Positions 9,204 to 16,287 of a stretch of DNA of 24,318 bases are shown here, piece by piece; positions within the stretch are counted from its first letter, which is position 1, and each line of letters begins with the position of its first letter. The position numbers and the translations under genes were made by a program. Below the pieces are notes generated by a model. That model was not told the origin of the DNA. It saw only the letters and a program-made list of their open reading frames with translations, and searched no databases. The stretch comes from PMNU01 sp035479375 (GTDB lineage: Bacteria; Patescibacteriota; Saccharimonadia; Saccharimonadales; UBA4665): positions 1 through 24,318 of the forward strand of contig DATIIT010000003.1 of NCBI GenBank assembly GCA_035479375.1, written 5' to 3'.

Positions 9204-10160
9204 ATGTCAAAATACGCCAACATTTGGGACGAAAAAGACGACCTGGTAACCGATAGCGAAGCAGACAAAAACTCACCATGGTTTAAAATGATGCGCTGGA
9301 TGCCCAAAGGGCAGCGCGTGCTGGACGTCGGTTGCAGCAGCGGCTACTTTGGCGAGAAACTCATTGCCGCGCGCGGCGATGAAGTGTGGGGCTTAGAAAT
9401 TGACCCCAAGGACGCGGCCAATGCCCGCAAGCGCGGCTACAAACAAGTGTTCGAGGGTGACCTAGACAGCTTTGACTGGCAACAACTCAGCGGCCTGCAA
9501 TTTGACGCCATCCTGTTTGTGGACGTTTTAGAGCACATTAAGGATCCCTTGGGCTGCCTGAAGGCGGTGTCCAAATACCTGGCCAAGGGCGGCTCGTTCT
9601 ACTGCTCCATCCCCAATGTCGCCAACATGACTGTGCGCACTGAGCTCATGGAAGGCAGCTTCGACTACGAATCCACCGGCCTGCTAGACAACACGCACAT
9701 CCGGTTCTTTACCAAAAAAACCGTGTTTACCACCTTTGCGGCGGCCGGGCTGGAGATTGTAAACATTGACGCCACCGTAGGAGACCACTCCGACGGCCAC
9801 ATCAAGGCGCACCTGCAAAAACTTGGCCTAGAGCCTACTGCAAAGTTCGACAAACTGCTGGCTTCGCCGGAGGCGCGCACCTTCCAGTTTGTGGTGGAGG
9901 CTAAGAAAGCCAGCGGCACGCCGTCCGTACCGCCCGAGTATAGCATCCCCTCCAAACTGCACGACGATTGGCCAACCATCGCCCAAAAAATGGACGATGA
10001 CGACGCCCGTATCAAAGAGTTAGAGCGCGAAAACCGCGGGCTGCACGAGCGCCTGGAGGCGGCCGAGGAGCGCTGGGCAACGGTGCGCAGGCATCCGGTG
10101 CGCTGGATCGCCAAAGCTGCCGCACGGAGGGTAAAAGGCCGTGGCACACCAGGCGCCTGA
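9204..10160 (+). CDS. Class I SAM methyltransferase with C-terminal coiled coil
   Basis: A 318-residue protein. The first ~235 residues form a class I SAM-dependent methyltransferase: motif I 'VLDVGCSSG' (39-47), the acidic ribose-binding residue in 'GLEID' (63-67), and 'FVDVLEHIKDP' (105-115). Residues about 259-291 form a four-heptad coiled coil (core positions M263, I270, L273, L280, L284, A287, W291). A basic amphipathic tail (295-314) follows and could touch the membrane. In WbdD of E. coli O9a a methyltransferase caps the O-antigen and a coiled coil sets chain length, with the cap read by Wzt-C. The gene position right after wzt with its C-terminal domain fits a similar role, but no kinase domain is present and the ruler is much shorter. 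Other sugar or lipid methylation is possible. Confidence 0.85.
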   Translation: MSKYANIWDEKDDLVTDSEADKNSPWFKMMRWMPKGQRVLDVGCSSGYFGEKLIAARGDEVWGLEIDPKDAANARKRGYKQVFEGDLDSFDWQQLSGLQFDAILFVDVLEHIKDPLGCLKAVSKYLAKGGSFYCSIPNVANMTVRTELMEGSFDYESTGLLDNTHIRFFTKKTVFTTFAAAGLEIVNIDATVGDHSDGHIKAHLQKLGLEPTAKFDKLLASPEARTFQFVVEAKKASGTPSVPPEYSIPSKLHDDWPTIAQKMDDDDARIKELERENRGLHERLEAAEERWATVRRHPVRWIAKAAARRVKGRGTPGA

Positions 10161-11175
10161 GCCTCGCGGCGCCGTCGTCGTCCCGAACTGGAACGGCGAG
10201 AAGTATTTGGCGGCGTGTTTGGAGTCGCTGGAAGGGCAGACGCGGCGGCCACACATCATTGTGGTGGATAACGGGTCGGTGGACGGTTCGGTGGCGCTTG
10301 TAGAGCAAAAATTTCCCGGCGTTGAGCTGGTGCGCCTGCCCAAAAACACCGGCTTCACCGGCGGCGTCAATGCCGGCATCCAGCGCGCCACGGAAGCCGG
10401 CCAGCCATTTGTGGCACTGCTCAACAATGATGCCGTCGCCGCGCCCGGCTGGTTTGCCGCCCTTGTACACGAACTAGAACAGCACCCCGACGTGGGCATC
10501 GCCGCTGCCAAAATCACGGATTTTTCTGGCCGCCACCTGGACAGTACAGGGGAGTTCTACACTATTTGGGGGCTGGCGTTTGCCCGCGGGCGCGGCGAGT
10601 CCAACCTCAGCAAATACGACAACTCCCCCGAAATCTTTGCCGCCAGCGGCGGAGCGAGCATTTTACGAACTAAGATGCTCGAGGAAACCGGGTCGTTTGA
10701 CAACACGTTCTTCGCCTATTACGAGGACGTTGACCTCTCGTTCCGTGCCCAGCTGGCCGGCTGGAAAATACGCTTTGTGCCCGGCGCCACCGTGCGGCAC
10801 CGCATCGGCGCCACCTCTGGGAAAATCCGCGGGTTTACCACATACCAGACGCTCAAAAACCTGCCGTTGCTCTGCCTCAAAAACGTGCCCGGCCCGCTCC
10901 TGCCTGCTGTGCTGCCGCGGCTCTGGCTGGCGCACACCGCCTTTTTTTGGAGTGCTGCGGCCCGCGGGCAGGCGGGTGCCGCGCTCAAAGGCCTGGCGAT
11001 GGCGTACTTGCTCACGCCCCGCGCACTTGCCAAGCGCCTGCACATCCAGCGCAGCCGCCGCGTGCCTGTGGCATACATCAGGGGAGCGATTGTGCATAGT
11101 CTGCCGCCGGATGCCGGGCGCTTACAAAAGCTCGTCCATCCGCTGAGCCGTAAGCCCCATGAGGACCGCCCATGA
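10141..11175 (+). CDS. GT2 family glycosyltransferase
   Basis: A 344-residue GT-A enzyme, the second GT2 of the operon. Motifs are 'VVPNWNGEKYL' (13-23), 'IIVVDNGSVDGS' (39-50), 'LLNND' (93-97) as the metal-binding site, and 'YYEDVDLSFRAQLAGW' (193-208) with the putative catalytic Asp/Glu pair. The remaining C-terminus (about 230-344) is basic and moderately hydrophobic, possibly membrane-associated. The GTG start is supported by GGAGG at 10126-10130. The start lies 20 nt inside the methyltransferase gene, and the stop overlaps the next gene as ATGA. Domain layout parallels the GT2 at 5823-6797, suggesting an old duplication or recruitment within the same polysaccharide pathway. Confidence 0.9.
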   Translation: MAHQAPEPRGAVVVPNWNGEKYLAACLESLEGQTRRPHIIVVDNGSVDGSVALVEQKFPGVELVRLPKNTGFTGGVNAGIQRATEAGQPFVALLNNDAVAAPGWFAALVHELEQHPDVGIAAAKITDFSGRHLDSTGEFYTIWGLAFARGRGESNLSKYDNSPEIFAASGGASILRTKMLEETGSFDNTFFAYYEDVDLSFRAQLAGWKIRFVPGATVRHRIGATSGKIRGFTTYQTLKNLPLLCLKNVPGPLLPAVLPRLWLAHTAFFWSAAARGQAGAALKGLAMAYLLTPRALAKRLHIQRSRRVPVAYIRGAIVHSLPPDAGRLQKLVHPLSRKPHEDRP

Positions 11176-12287
11176 GCCACATCTTAATTGACGCCCGCGA
11201 GCTGCGGACGAGCAGTGGGCGGTACGTGGAACGCTTGCTCCATTACTTGCAGCAGGTGAGTAGTGGCCATGAGTACACGGTTTTGGTGAAGCCAGAGGAT
11301 TTTGACGGCTGGCAGCCAACCAATCCGCAGTTCACAAAAGTGGCGTGCCCTTTTAAAGAATTTACATTTTCCGAACAAACGGGGATGTATAGACAAATCA
11401 CGAACATCGCCCCGGACCTGGTGCATTTCCCATTTGCGCAGCAACCGGTTTTTTACAGGGGTACCTCTGTTACGACCGTCCAGGACCTCACGGCCATCCG
11501 TTTTGGCAACCCCACCAAGAACTGGCTGGCCTTTACTTTCAAACAGCAAGTATACCGCTGGGTTATTAAGCGTGTCGCCCGGAAGAGCAAGGCACTCATC
11601 ACACCCACCGAATTTGTTAAAAAAGATGTTGCCGCCTATGCACACGTGCCGGCCAGTAAAATTACCGTGACGCTCGAGTCGGCCGACCCCATCCCCGACT
11701 CCCCCACCCCTCTCAAAAACATACAAGGACACAATTTGCAAAAAAGCAAATTCATTATGTATTTAGGAAGGCCGCAGCCACACAAGAACCTGTGGCGGTT
11801 ACTAGAGGCCCATGCCCTGCTCCGCCGCCGCTACCCTGGCCTATTATTAATTTTGGCCGGCAAAAAAGACGCCATGTACGATTTAATAGAGGCGCGCGCC
11901 CGGCGCGAAGGCTTGCTAGACGGCGTGGTGTTTACCGGGTTTGTGTCCGAGGCCGAACTCCGCTGGCTCTACAACCACACCGCGGCGTACGTCTTCCCAT
12001 CTTTGAGCGAAGGTTTTGGCTTGCCGCCCCTGGAGGCGATGCACTGCGATGCGCCGGTAGTAGCTTCCAACGCCAGCTGCATCCCAGAGGTTCTCGGCGA
12101 CGCGGCGCATTATTTTAACGCGCTGGACATCGGCGACATCGCCCAGAAGGTCGGCGAGGTCATAGGCGACCCTGCCCTGCGCGCCCAGCTCGTGGCCCGC
12201 GGCAAAAAACAGGTGGCCAAGTACTCTTGGCGGCGGATGGCTGAGCAGACCCTGGCGGTGTATAACAGGGTGCTGGAAGAAAAATAA
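11172..12287 (+). CDS. GT4 family glycosyltransferase (mannosyltransferase-like)
   Basis: A 371-residue GT-B enzyme. It begins 'ILIDARELRTSSGRYVERLL' (4-23), the Gly/Ser-containing acceptor-domain loop common in polysaccharide mannosyltransferases. The C-terminal domain has 'MYLGRPQPHKN' (196-206) with the Arg and Lys that contact donor phosphates, and the EX7E motif Glu280/Glu288 in 'SEGFGLPPLEAM'. It is the last gene of the operon, coupled to the preceding GT2 by a 4-nt ATGA overlap. Its final codons and stop form part of the left arm of the large inverted repeat that follows, so termination begins inside the coding end. The base composition looks slightly less GC-rich around 11340-11760 than in neighbouring genes. 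Confidence 0.92.
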   Translation: MSHILIDARELRTSSGRYVERLLHYLQQVSSGHEYTVLVKPEDFDGWQPTNPQFTKVACPFKEFTFSEQTGMYRQITNIAPDLVHFPFAQQPVFYRGTSVTTVQDLTAIRFGNPTKNWLAFTFKQQVYRWVIKRVARKSKALITPTEFVKKDVAAYAHVPASKITVTLESADPIPDSPTPLKNIQGHNLQKSKFIMYLGRPQPHKNLWRLLEAHALLRRRYPGLLLILAGKKDAMYDLIEARARREGLLDGVVFTGFVSEAELRWLYNHTAAYVFPSLSEGFGLPPLEAMHCDAPVVASNASCIPEVLGDAAHYFNALDIGDIAQKVGEVIGDPALRAQLVARGKKQVAKYSWRRMAEQTLAVYNRVLEEK

Positions 12288-12382
12288 TATTTCCCCCAAG
12301 GCGCCTCGGAAGCTCCAAATGTGCTATTCAAGCACGTTTGGAGACCCGCAAGTGCCAAGGGGGGAAATATTATTTTTCTTCC
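12275..12382. terminator. Nested inverted repeat, probable bidirectional terminator
   Basis: A 23-bp perfect inverted repeat has arms at 12275-12297 and 12360-12382. The left arm starts GGAAGAAAAATAATA and ends in CCCCC. The arms enclose a second hairpin with 13-nt arms at 12313-12325 and 12331-12343 (12 Watson-Crick pairs and one G-U, loop ATTCA). Each outer arm carries five T or A residues, so transcripts from either side would end a stem in a U-rich tract. The element lies between the convergent ends of the polysaccharide operon and jag. A terminator is the natural reading, but the symmetry and size exceed a simple hairpin. No flanking target duplication or open frame is seen. Confidence 0.75.
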
Positions 12383-12412
12383 CACGCTACTCGTAGCTAG
12401 GCGGGCGTACGG

Positions 12413-12904
12413 CTAATTTTCTTTGTCCACTGACTCACTGGCGGCGTCATCTGTTTCCGGCCGGCGCAACACAATGTGGCGGGACGGGCCGTCGCCCTCT
12501 GATTCGCTGGTGAGCCCCCACTCCTGGGCAAGCTTGTGTACCGTGCGGCGGTCGGCGGCGTTCATGGGCTTGAGGTCCATGGCTTCCCCGCTTTCCTTCA
12601 CCTCTTTCATCCAATCTTCGGCGCGGTCGGCGAGGCGCTGGGCGCGCTGCTTTTTGTACTCGGCCACGTCAACGTTGACGCGGGTGTAGGCGTAACCCTG
12701 GTTCTTGAGCGCGTTGGACACCAAAAACTGCATGGCACGCATGTTGTCGCCTTTTTGGCCAATTAAAAAGCCGTTCAGGTGGGTGCTCGGCACCTCCAGC
12801 TCAATGACGTCGTCTTCGCTGGTGGCGTGCACCTCGGTGTTGAGCCCGAAGAACGACAGTAAATCTTCTAAATATTTTTTGGCATATGAAATGGCTTCTT
12901 CCAC
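12413..12904 (-). CDS. khpB: Jag/KhpB RNA-binding protein (KH + R3H)
   Basis: A 163-residue cytoplasmic RNA-binding protein of the Jag/KhpB (EloR) family, which in Gram-positives partners with KhpA and affects cell elongation and division. A type II KH domain carries the GxxG loop in 'IGQKGDN' (48-54). An R3H domain has Arg119 and His123 in 'ADRRTVHKLA', followed by 'DGPSRHIVLRR' (138-148). The Jag N-terminal domain seen in Firmicutes is absent, so this is a short form. The start is GTG. The TAG stop of yidC and this GTG share one base, so the two are translationally coupled. The position directly after yidC is the classical order. Confidence 0.92.
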   Translation of the reverse strand: MEEAISYAKKYLEDLLSFFGLNTEVHATSEDDVIELEVPSTHLNGFLIGQKGDNMRAMQFLVSNALKNQGYAYTRVNVDVAEYKKQRAQRLADRAEDWMKEVKESGEAMDLKPMNAADRRTVHKLAQEWGLTSESEGDGPSRHIVLRRPETDDAASESVDKEN

Positions 12905-13851
12905 TACTTTTCCCCCCGTTTCACTTTACTACCAGCGCGGCGTCGGTTGGGGTTTTTGGGGCTTGGTTTAGCCGGCGACTCCACCACTTCGCCTTCGATG
13001 ATCTCCTTGGATTGCTTGGATGCAGGGGCCGCTGCTCCGGCCTCCATCTCGGCCGTATCTTCACGCAGCGCGTAAGCCTGCTGCCCAAGCGCCACCAATC
13101 CAGACACCAACCAATACAGCGCCAGCGCCGACGGGACGTTCACCGTAAACAAGAAAATCATGGCCGGCAGCAAGTACTGCGTGCTGCGCCCCACCGCCTC
13201 GCTGACCTCCGATTGGTCGGCCTGCCTGCCAGCGCCAGCATCCTTCAGGATGGAGCGCAAGGTGCGTGACTCTTTGCTGCGCGGCGCCAGCTGCCTGCTC
13301 TGGCAAAACTGCACTACGGCGCTACCCAGCACAATAACCATGGCCGGCCAGTACACGCCCTTTGGCCCCAGCGCACTGCGCGTCAGGTCTACCACGTGGA
13401 ACAGTGTAATGTCGAACTGGTGGATGTTGGTAGCCAGCTGCTTCATCCATGGCAGGTGCTGCAATGCCGGGTAGGCAAACTTCTCGATCTGCTCTGGATG
13501 GTGGATGACGCGTGTCAGGCCGTTATACAAACCCAGCAGGATTGGGATCTGGAGCAGTAGCACCCCGATTGAGCCGAACGGGTTAATCCCCCGCTCTTTA
13601 TACAGCTCCATCATAAGGGTTTGCTCGCGGCGCTTGTCGCCCTTGGTCTCGGCCTTGATGCGCTTCAGCTCTGGCTGGATGGCGCGCATTTTCTTGACTT
13701 GGTGCAGCTGCTTTTTCACCAGCGGCCACATAAGCAAACGCACCACAACCGTAAACAGGATGATAGCCAGTCCAAAGTTGTGGCCCGGCAGCAAGGCGTA
13801 AATCAACACCAACAGGTTGAAAATAGGCTGCACAATAATGGTCGTGAACAT
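12904..13851 (-). CDS. yidC: Membrane protein insertase YidC/Oxa1
   Basis: A 315-residue insertase that places proteins into the cytoplasmic membrane with or without SecYEG. It has five hydrophobic segments (about 5-22, 27-48, 94-112, 165-182 and 224-258). The conserved groove arginine Arg38 in 'FTVVVRLLMWP' is present, as is the positively charged hairpin 'KKQLHQVKKMRAIQPELKRI' (46-65) after it. 'PFGSIGVLLLQIPILLGLYN' (91-110) is a family signature. The large periplasmic domain of Gram-negative YidC is missing, as in Gram-positive and CPR proteins. The C-terminal ~55 residues are charged and basic, suited to ribosome contact. It lies 8 nt after rnpA; no yidD gene separates them. Confidence 0.95.
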   Translation of the reverse strand: MFTTIIVQPIFNLLVLIYALLPGHNFGLAIILFTVVVRLLMWPLVKKQLHQVKKMRAIQPELKRIKAETKGDKRREQTLMMELYKERGINPFGSIGVLLLQIPILLGLYNGLTRVIHHPEQIEKFAYPALQHLPWMKQLATNIHQFDITLFHVVDLTRSALGPKGVYWPAMVIVLGSAVVQFCQSRQLAPRSKESRTLRSILKDAGAGRQADQSEVSEAVGRSTQYLLPAMIFLFTVNVPSALALYWLVSGLVALGQQAYALREDTAEMEAGAAAPASKQSKEIIEGEVVESPAKPSPKNPNRRRAGSKVKRGEK

Positions 13852-13859
13852 AAGCGTCG

Positions 13860-14249
13860 CTAAATCTCCTTTGCTCCTACTATAGCATGATCTGGCGTAT
13901 CTGGGGCGACAGCGCCAGCTTTTGCCAGCTGCGCCGCCACCATGTCTTCCAGTTTGGCGAATGGGATGGCGGCGACGTCATCGCCATACACCGTAAAGAC
14001 CAGGTCGAGCGGCCGGGTGCACTGGCGGGCGTGCTCGCGCACGGTTTCATATATGCGGCGGCGGATGCGGTTACGCACCACCGCCGACTTGCTCACCTTG
14101 CGGCTCACCACCACGGCCACGCGGTAGCCGCGGCGGCGCGGGTTCTCAATATAGCGCAGGCTTACTTGCCCGCCGCGGATATTCTGCCCGCGCTGGTACA
14201 CAAAACGCAGCGAGTTCCTTCCGTGAAACCGGTGTGCTTGGCTGATCAT
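13860..14249 (-). CDS. rnpA: Ribonuclease P protein component
   Basis: A 129-residue basic protein that assists the RNase P RNA in removing tRNA 5' leaders. The N-terminal 'RFHGRNSLRFVYQRGQ' (7-22) and the RNR signature 'SAVVRNRIRRRIYE' (55-68) are clear. A C-terminal extension of about 55 residues after the signature is ordinary for the family. GAGGAGG lies about 11 nt upstream of the ATG. The wording of the N-terminus and signature resembles Saccharibacteria RnpA as I remember it, which is one reason for the taxonomic suggestion. It follows rpmH by 45 nt, the classical rpmH-rnpA pairing. Confidence 0.95.
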   Translation of the reverse strand: MISQAHRFHGRNSLRFVYQRGQNIRGGQVSLRYIENPRRRGYRVAVVVSRKVSKSAVVRNRIRRRIYETVREHARQCTRPLDLVFTVYGDDVAAIPFAKLEDMVAAQLAKAGAVAPDTPDHAIVGAKEI

Positions 14250-14294
14250 CGCTGCAGAAGCCTCCTCGGCGCGGCCGGAAGTGCGCCTCTTTAA

Positions 14295-14432
14295 CTAGTA
14301 AGACAGTTTCTTGCGGCCCTTGGCGCGGCGGCGGGACAGCACGAGGCGGCCGGCATGCGTGGCCATGCGCTGCATAAAACCGTGCACGTGGGCGCGGTGG
14401 CGCTTCTTGGGTTGGTAGGTTCGTTTTGGCAT
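14295..14432 (-). CDS. rpmH: Ribosomal protein bL34
   Basis: A 45-residue ribosomal protein of the large subunit, at the expected place between dnaA and rnpA. Reading the minus strand from the ATG at 14432 gives a protein beginning MPKRTYQPKKRHRAHVHGF and ending 'SRRRAKGRKKLSY'. It matches L34 throughout: 'KRTYQP', 'HGF', 'RM.T..GR.VL.RRRAKGR'. It is about one third Arg/Lys/His. There is no strong Shine-Dalgarno before the ATG. A weak promoter-like pair (TTGTCT, 17 nt, TAGAGT; plus-strand 14464-14469 and 14441-14446) would give an almost leaderless mRNA. The gene is easy to miss because of its length. Confidence 0.96.
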   Translation of the reverse strand: MPKRTYQPKKRHRAHVHGFMQRMATHAGRLVLSRRRAKGRKKLSY

Positions 14433-14720
14433 ATGTTCTCACTCTACAGCATCATCTGTTACCAGACAAGCCGTGGCTTTTGGCCTCGTTAGTTTACTGC
14501 TCCGATTGCTATTTGGTGAAAATAACAATACTTACCCCCTGATATTAGCAAGTTTTCCACATAATCTCAACTACTTTCCACAGATTTTACAGATACGGCA
14601 CCGCGCTGTGTATAACTCGCTCCCCGTTTGTTGGGCAGCGCTGTGGTTTTGCCAACAGACGCTAAAAAATTGTGGAAAAGTACCTACAGCTAGCGTATAG
14701 TCGGGTACATAAGAAAGTGA
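14433..14720. promoter_or_regulatory. rpmH-dnaA intergenic region with DnaA-box-like sites
   Basis: This 288-nt divergent intergenic region contains several 9-mers close to the DnaA box TTATCCACA: TTTTCCACA (14553-14561), CTTTCCACA (14574-14582), TGTGTATAA (14607-14615, reverse of TTATACACA) and TGTGGAAAA (14671-14679, reverse of TTTTCCACA). The stretch about 14510-14590 is much more AT-rich than the surroundings. A possible dnaA -10 is TATAGT at 14696-14701, with no good -35. The sites could autoregulate dnaA or form part of a bipartite origin with the dnaA-dnaN gap. No gene is visible here. Confidence 0.6.
14607..14615 (-). promoter_or_regulatory. DnaA box (TTATACACA on minus strand)
   Basis: The plus strand reads TGTGTATAA, the exact reverse complement of TTATACACA, the sequence of a high-affinity E. 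coli R-type box. It is the best single match in the rpmH-dnaA gap and has weaker TTTTCCACA-type sites on both sides. Confidence 0.55.
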
Positions 14721-16100
14721 GTGCGAGGGATGCAACCGTCGAGTTTGTGGCAGGCAGTGTTAGGGGAAATAGAATTGTCCGTATCACGCGGCAACTTTGT
14801 GACCTGGTTTAAGAACACGATGCTGCTCAGCGAAGACACAGACAAGATTATCATCGGCGTCCCCAATGTCTTTATTAAGCAGCAGCTGGAGCGCAAGTAC
14901 AACGACCTGGTTGTGGACACGCTGCGTAAAAACGGCGCGCAGCCCGGTGTGGTGGAGTATAAAATCCACTCCGGCCTCAGCCCGGCGCGCGAGGAAGAGC
15001 CACTGGTGCTCGCCCACAGCAACGAGCCCAGCGCCGCGGCGCCAGCCATGGCCAAGCCGCAAACCACCCTGACCCATGGCTACCGCCAAGGGCTCAACGA
15101 ACGCTACACGTTTGAGAATTTCATTGTTGGCTCCGGCAACGAGTTAGCCTACGCCGCGTGCCAAGCGGTGGCCGCCCAGCCCGGCACCAAATACAACCCG
15201 CTCTTTTTGTACGGCGGCGTCGGCATTGGCAAAACCCACCTCATCCAGGCCGTGGGCAACGCCGTGATGGCCGCCAACCCCGCCGCCCGCGTCGTCTATA
15301 TAAGCAGCGAGCAGTTCTTGCAGGAGTTTGTGGACGCGCTGCGCTATAAAAAGATCTCTGACTTTACCGATTTTTACCGCACCGCCGACGTGCTCATCGT
15401 GGACGACGTGCAGTTCATCGCCGGCAAAGAAAAGGCGCAGGAAGAGTTCTTCCACACCTTTAACGCCCTACACCAGGGCAGCAAACAAATTATCATCAGC
15501 AGCGATAAACCCCCGCGCGACATCCCTACCCTGGAAGAGCGCCTGCGCAGCCGGTTTGTATGGGGCATGAGCATAGACATGCAGACGCCGGACTTTGAGA
15601 CGCGCTGCGCCATTTTGCAAATCAAGGCCGAGCTGCACGGCACCGAGCTGCCCCGCGACGTGGTGGACTACCTGGCCACCAACGTGCAAACCAACATCCG
15701 CGAGCTGGAAGGCGCGCTCAACCAGCTGCTGGCGTGGTGTGAGATGCGCGGGCTGGAGCCAACTATGGGCATCGCCAGCAGCCTGCTCGGCGCGGCTAGC
15801 CAGCGGCCAAAACACATCAGCGCCAAGCAAATCATTGAGCGCGTCGCCCGCCACTACCAAGTGCCCATGGAAGACATCCTGGGGCCCAAGCGCGATAAGG
15901 ACATTGTGGTGCCGCGCCAGGTGGCCATGTACATGCTGCGCAGCGAGTTGCACCTCAGCTTCCCCAAGATTGCCCGCGAGCTGGGACGCAAAGACCACAC
16001 TACCGCCATCCACTCCATTGAAAAAATCGAAAAAGAAGCGCTGGCCGACGCCGACATCCGCTCAGCAATTAGTAGCATTAAGGGCAAGTTGTATGCATAA
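14721..16100 (+). CDS. dnaA: Chromosomal replication initiator DnaA
   Basis: The 459-residue AAA+ initiator that binds DnaA boxes and opens the origin. Domain I (about 1-85) has 'NFVTWFKNT' (25-33). A short Ala/Pro-containing linker (about 90-120) is followed by the AAA+ domain with Walker A 'GGVGIGKTHL' (165-174), Walker B 'VLIVDDVQFI' (224-233) and the 'RLRSRF' arginine element (274-279). Domain IV carries the DNA-binding signature 'RKDHTTAIHSIEKIE' (423-437). In-frame starts are GTG at 14721 or ATG at 14730. A TGA at 14718 blocks anything further upstream. The GAGGG at 14725-14729 touches the ATG and cannot serve it, so GTG is preferred, but its own ribosome-binding site is poor. Confidence 0.97.
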   Translation: MRGMQPSSLWQAVLGEIELSVSRGNFVTWFKNTMLLSEDTDKIIIGVPNVFIKQQLERKYNDLVVDTLRKNGAQPGVVEYKIHSGLSPAREEEPLVLAHSNEPSAAAPAMAKPQTTLTHGYRQGLNERYTFENFIVGSGNELAYAACQAVAAQPGTKYNPLFLYGGVGIGKTHLIQAVGNAVMAANPAARVVYISSEQFLQEFVDALRYKKISDFTDFYRTADVLIVDDVQFIAGKEKAQEEFFHTFNALHQGSKQIIISSDKPPRDIPTLEERLRSRFVWGMSIDMQTPDFETRCAILQIKAELHGTELPRDVVDYLATNVQTNIRELEGALNQLLAWCEMRGLEPTMGIASSLLGAASQRPKHISAKQIIERVARHYQVPMEDILGPKRDKDIVVPRQVAMYMLRSELHLSFPKIARELGRKDHTTAIHSIEKIEKEALADADIRSAISSIKGKLYA

Positions 16101-16160
16101 CAGTTGTGGAAAGCCTGTGGAAGTGGTGCGAAAAAGCCGTGGACGTGAACACATTTTGTG

Positions 16161-16260
16161 CACAACAGCCACCACTTACACACAGCCAGCCACCACCACG
16201 CTGCGCATAAACCACAACCCCAGACACACCCAAACCACCAACTACCCACAGGCAAAAAAC
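16161..16260 (+). other. Extremely A/C-rich tract
   Basis: By direct count these 100 bases contain 86 A or C, 9 G and 5 T on the plus strand, so the complement is nearly all G and T. It is made of imperfect CCACCA, ACACAC and AACCAC units without a fixed period. No reading frame of interest crosses it. It lies upstream of the paired DnaA boxes inside the candidate origin. Confidence 0.85.
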
Positions 16261-16287
16261 GCCCGCGCACCCCTATTTTTGGAAGAC

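Noticed and set aside
12275..12382. Insertion sequence or MITE
   Set aside because: No flanking direct duplication is visible, there is no transposase, and the left arm is part of the glycosyltransferase coding end. A terminator is the simpler reading; the mobile-repeat idea is kept only as a test.
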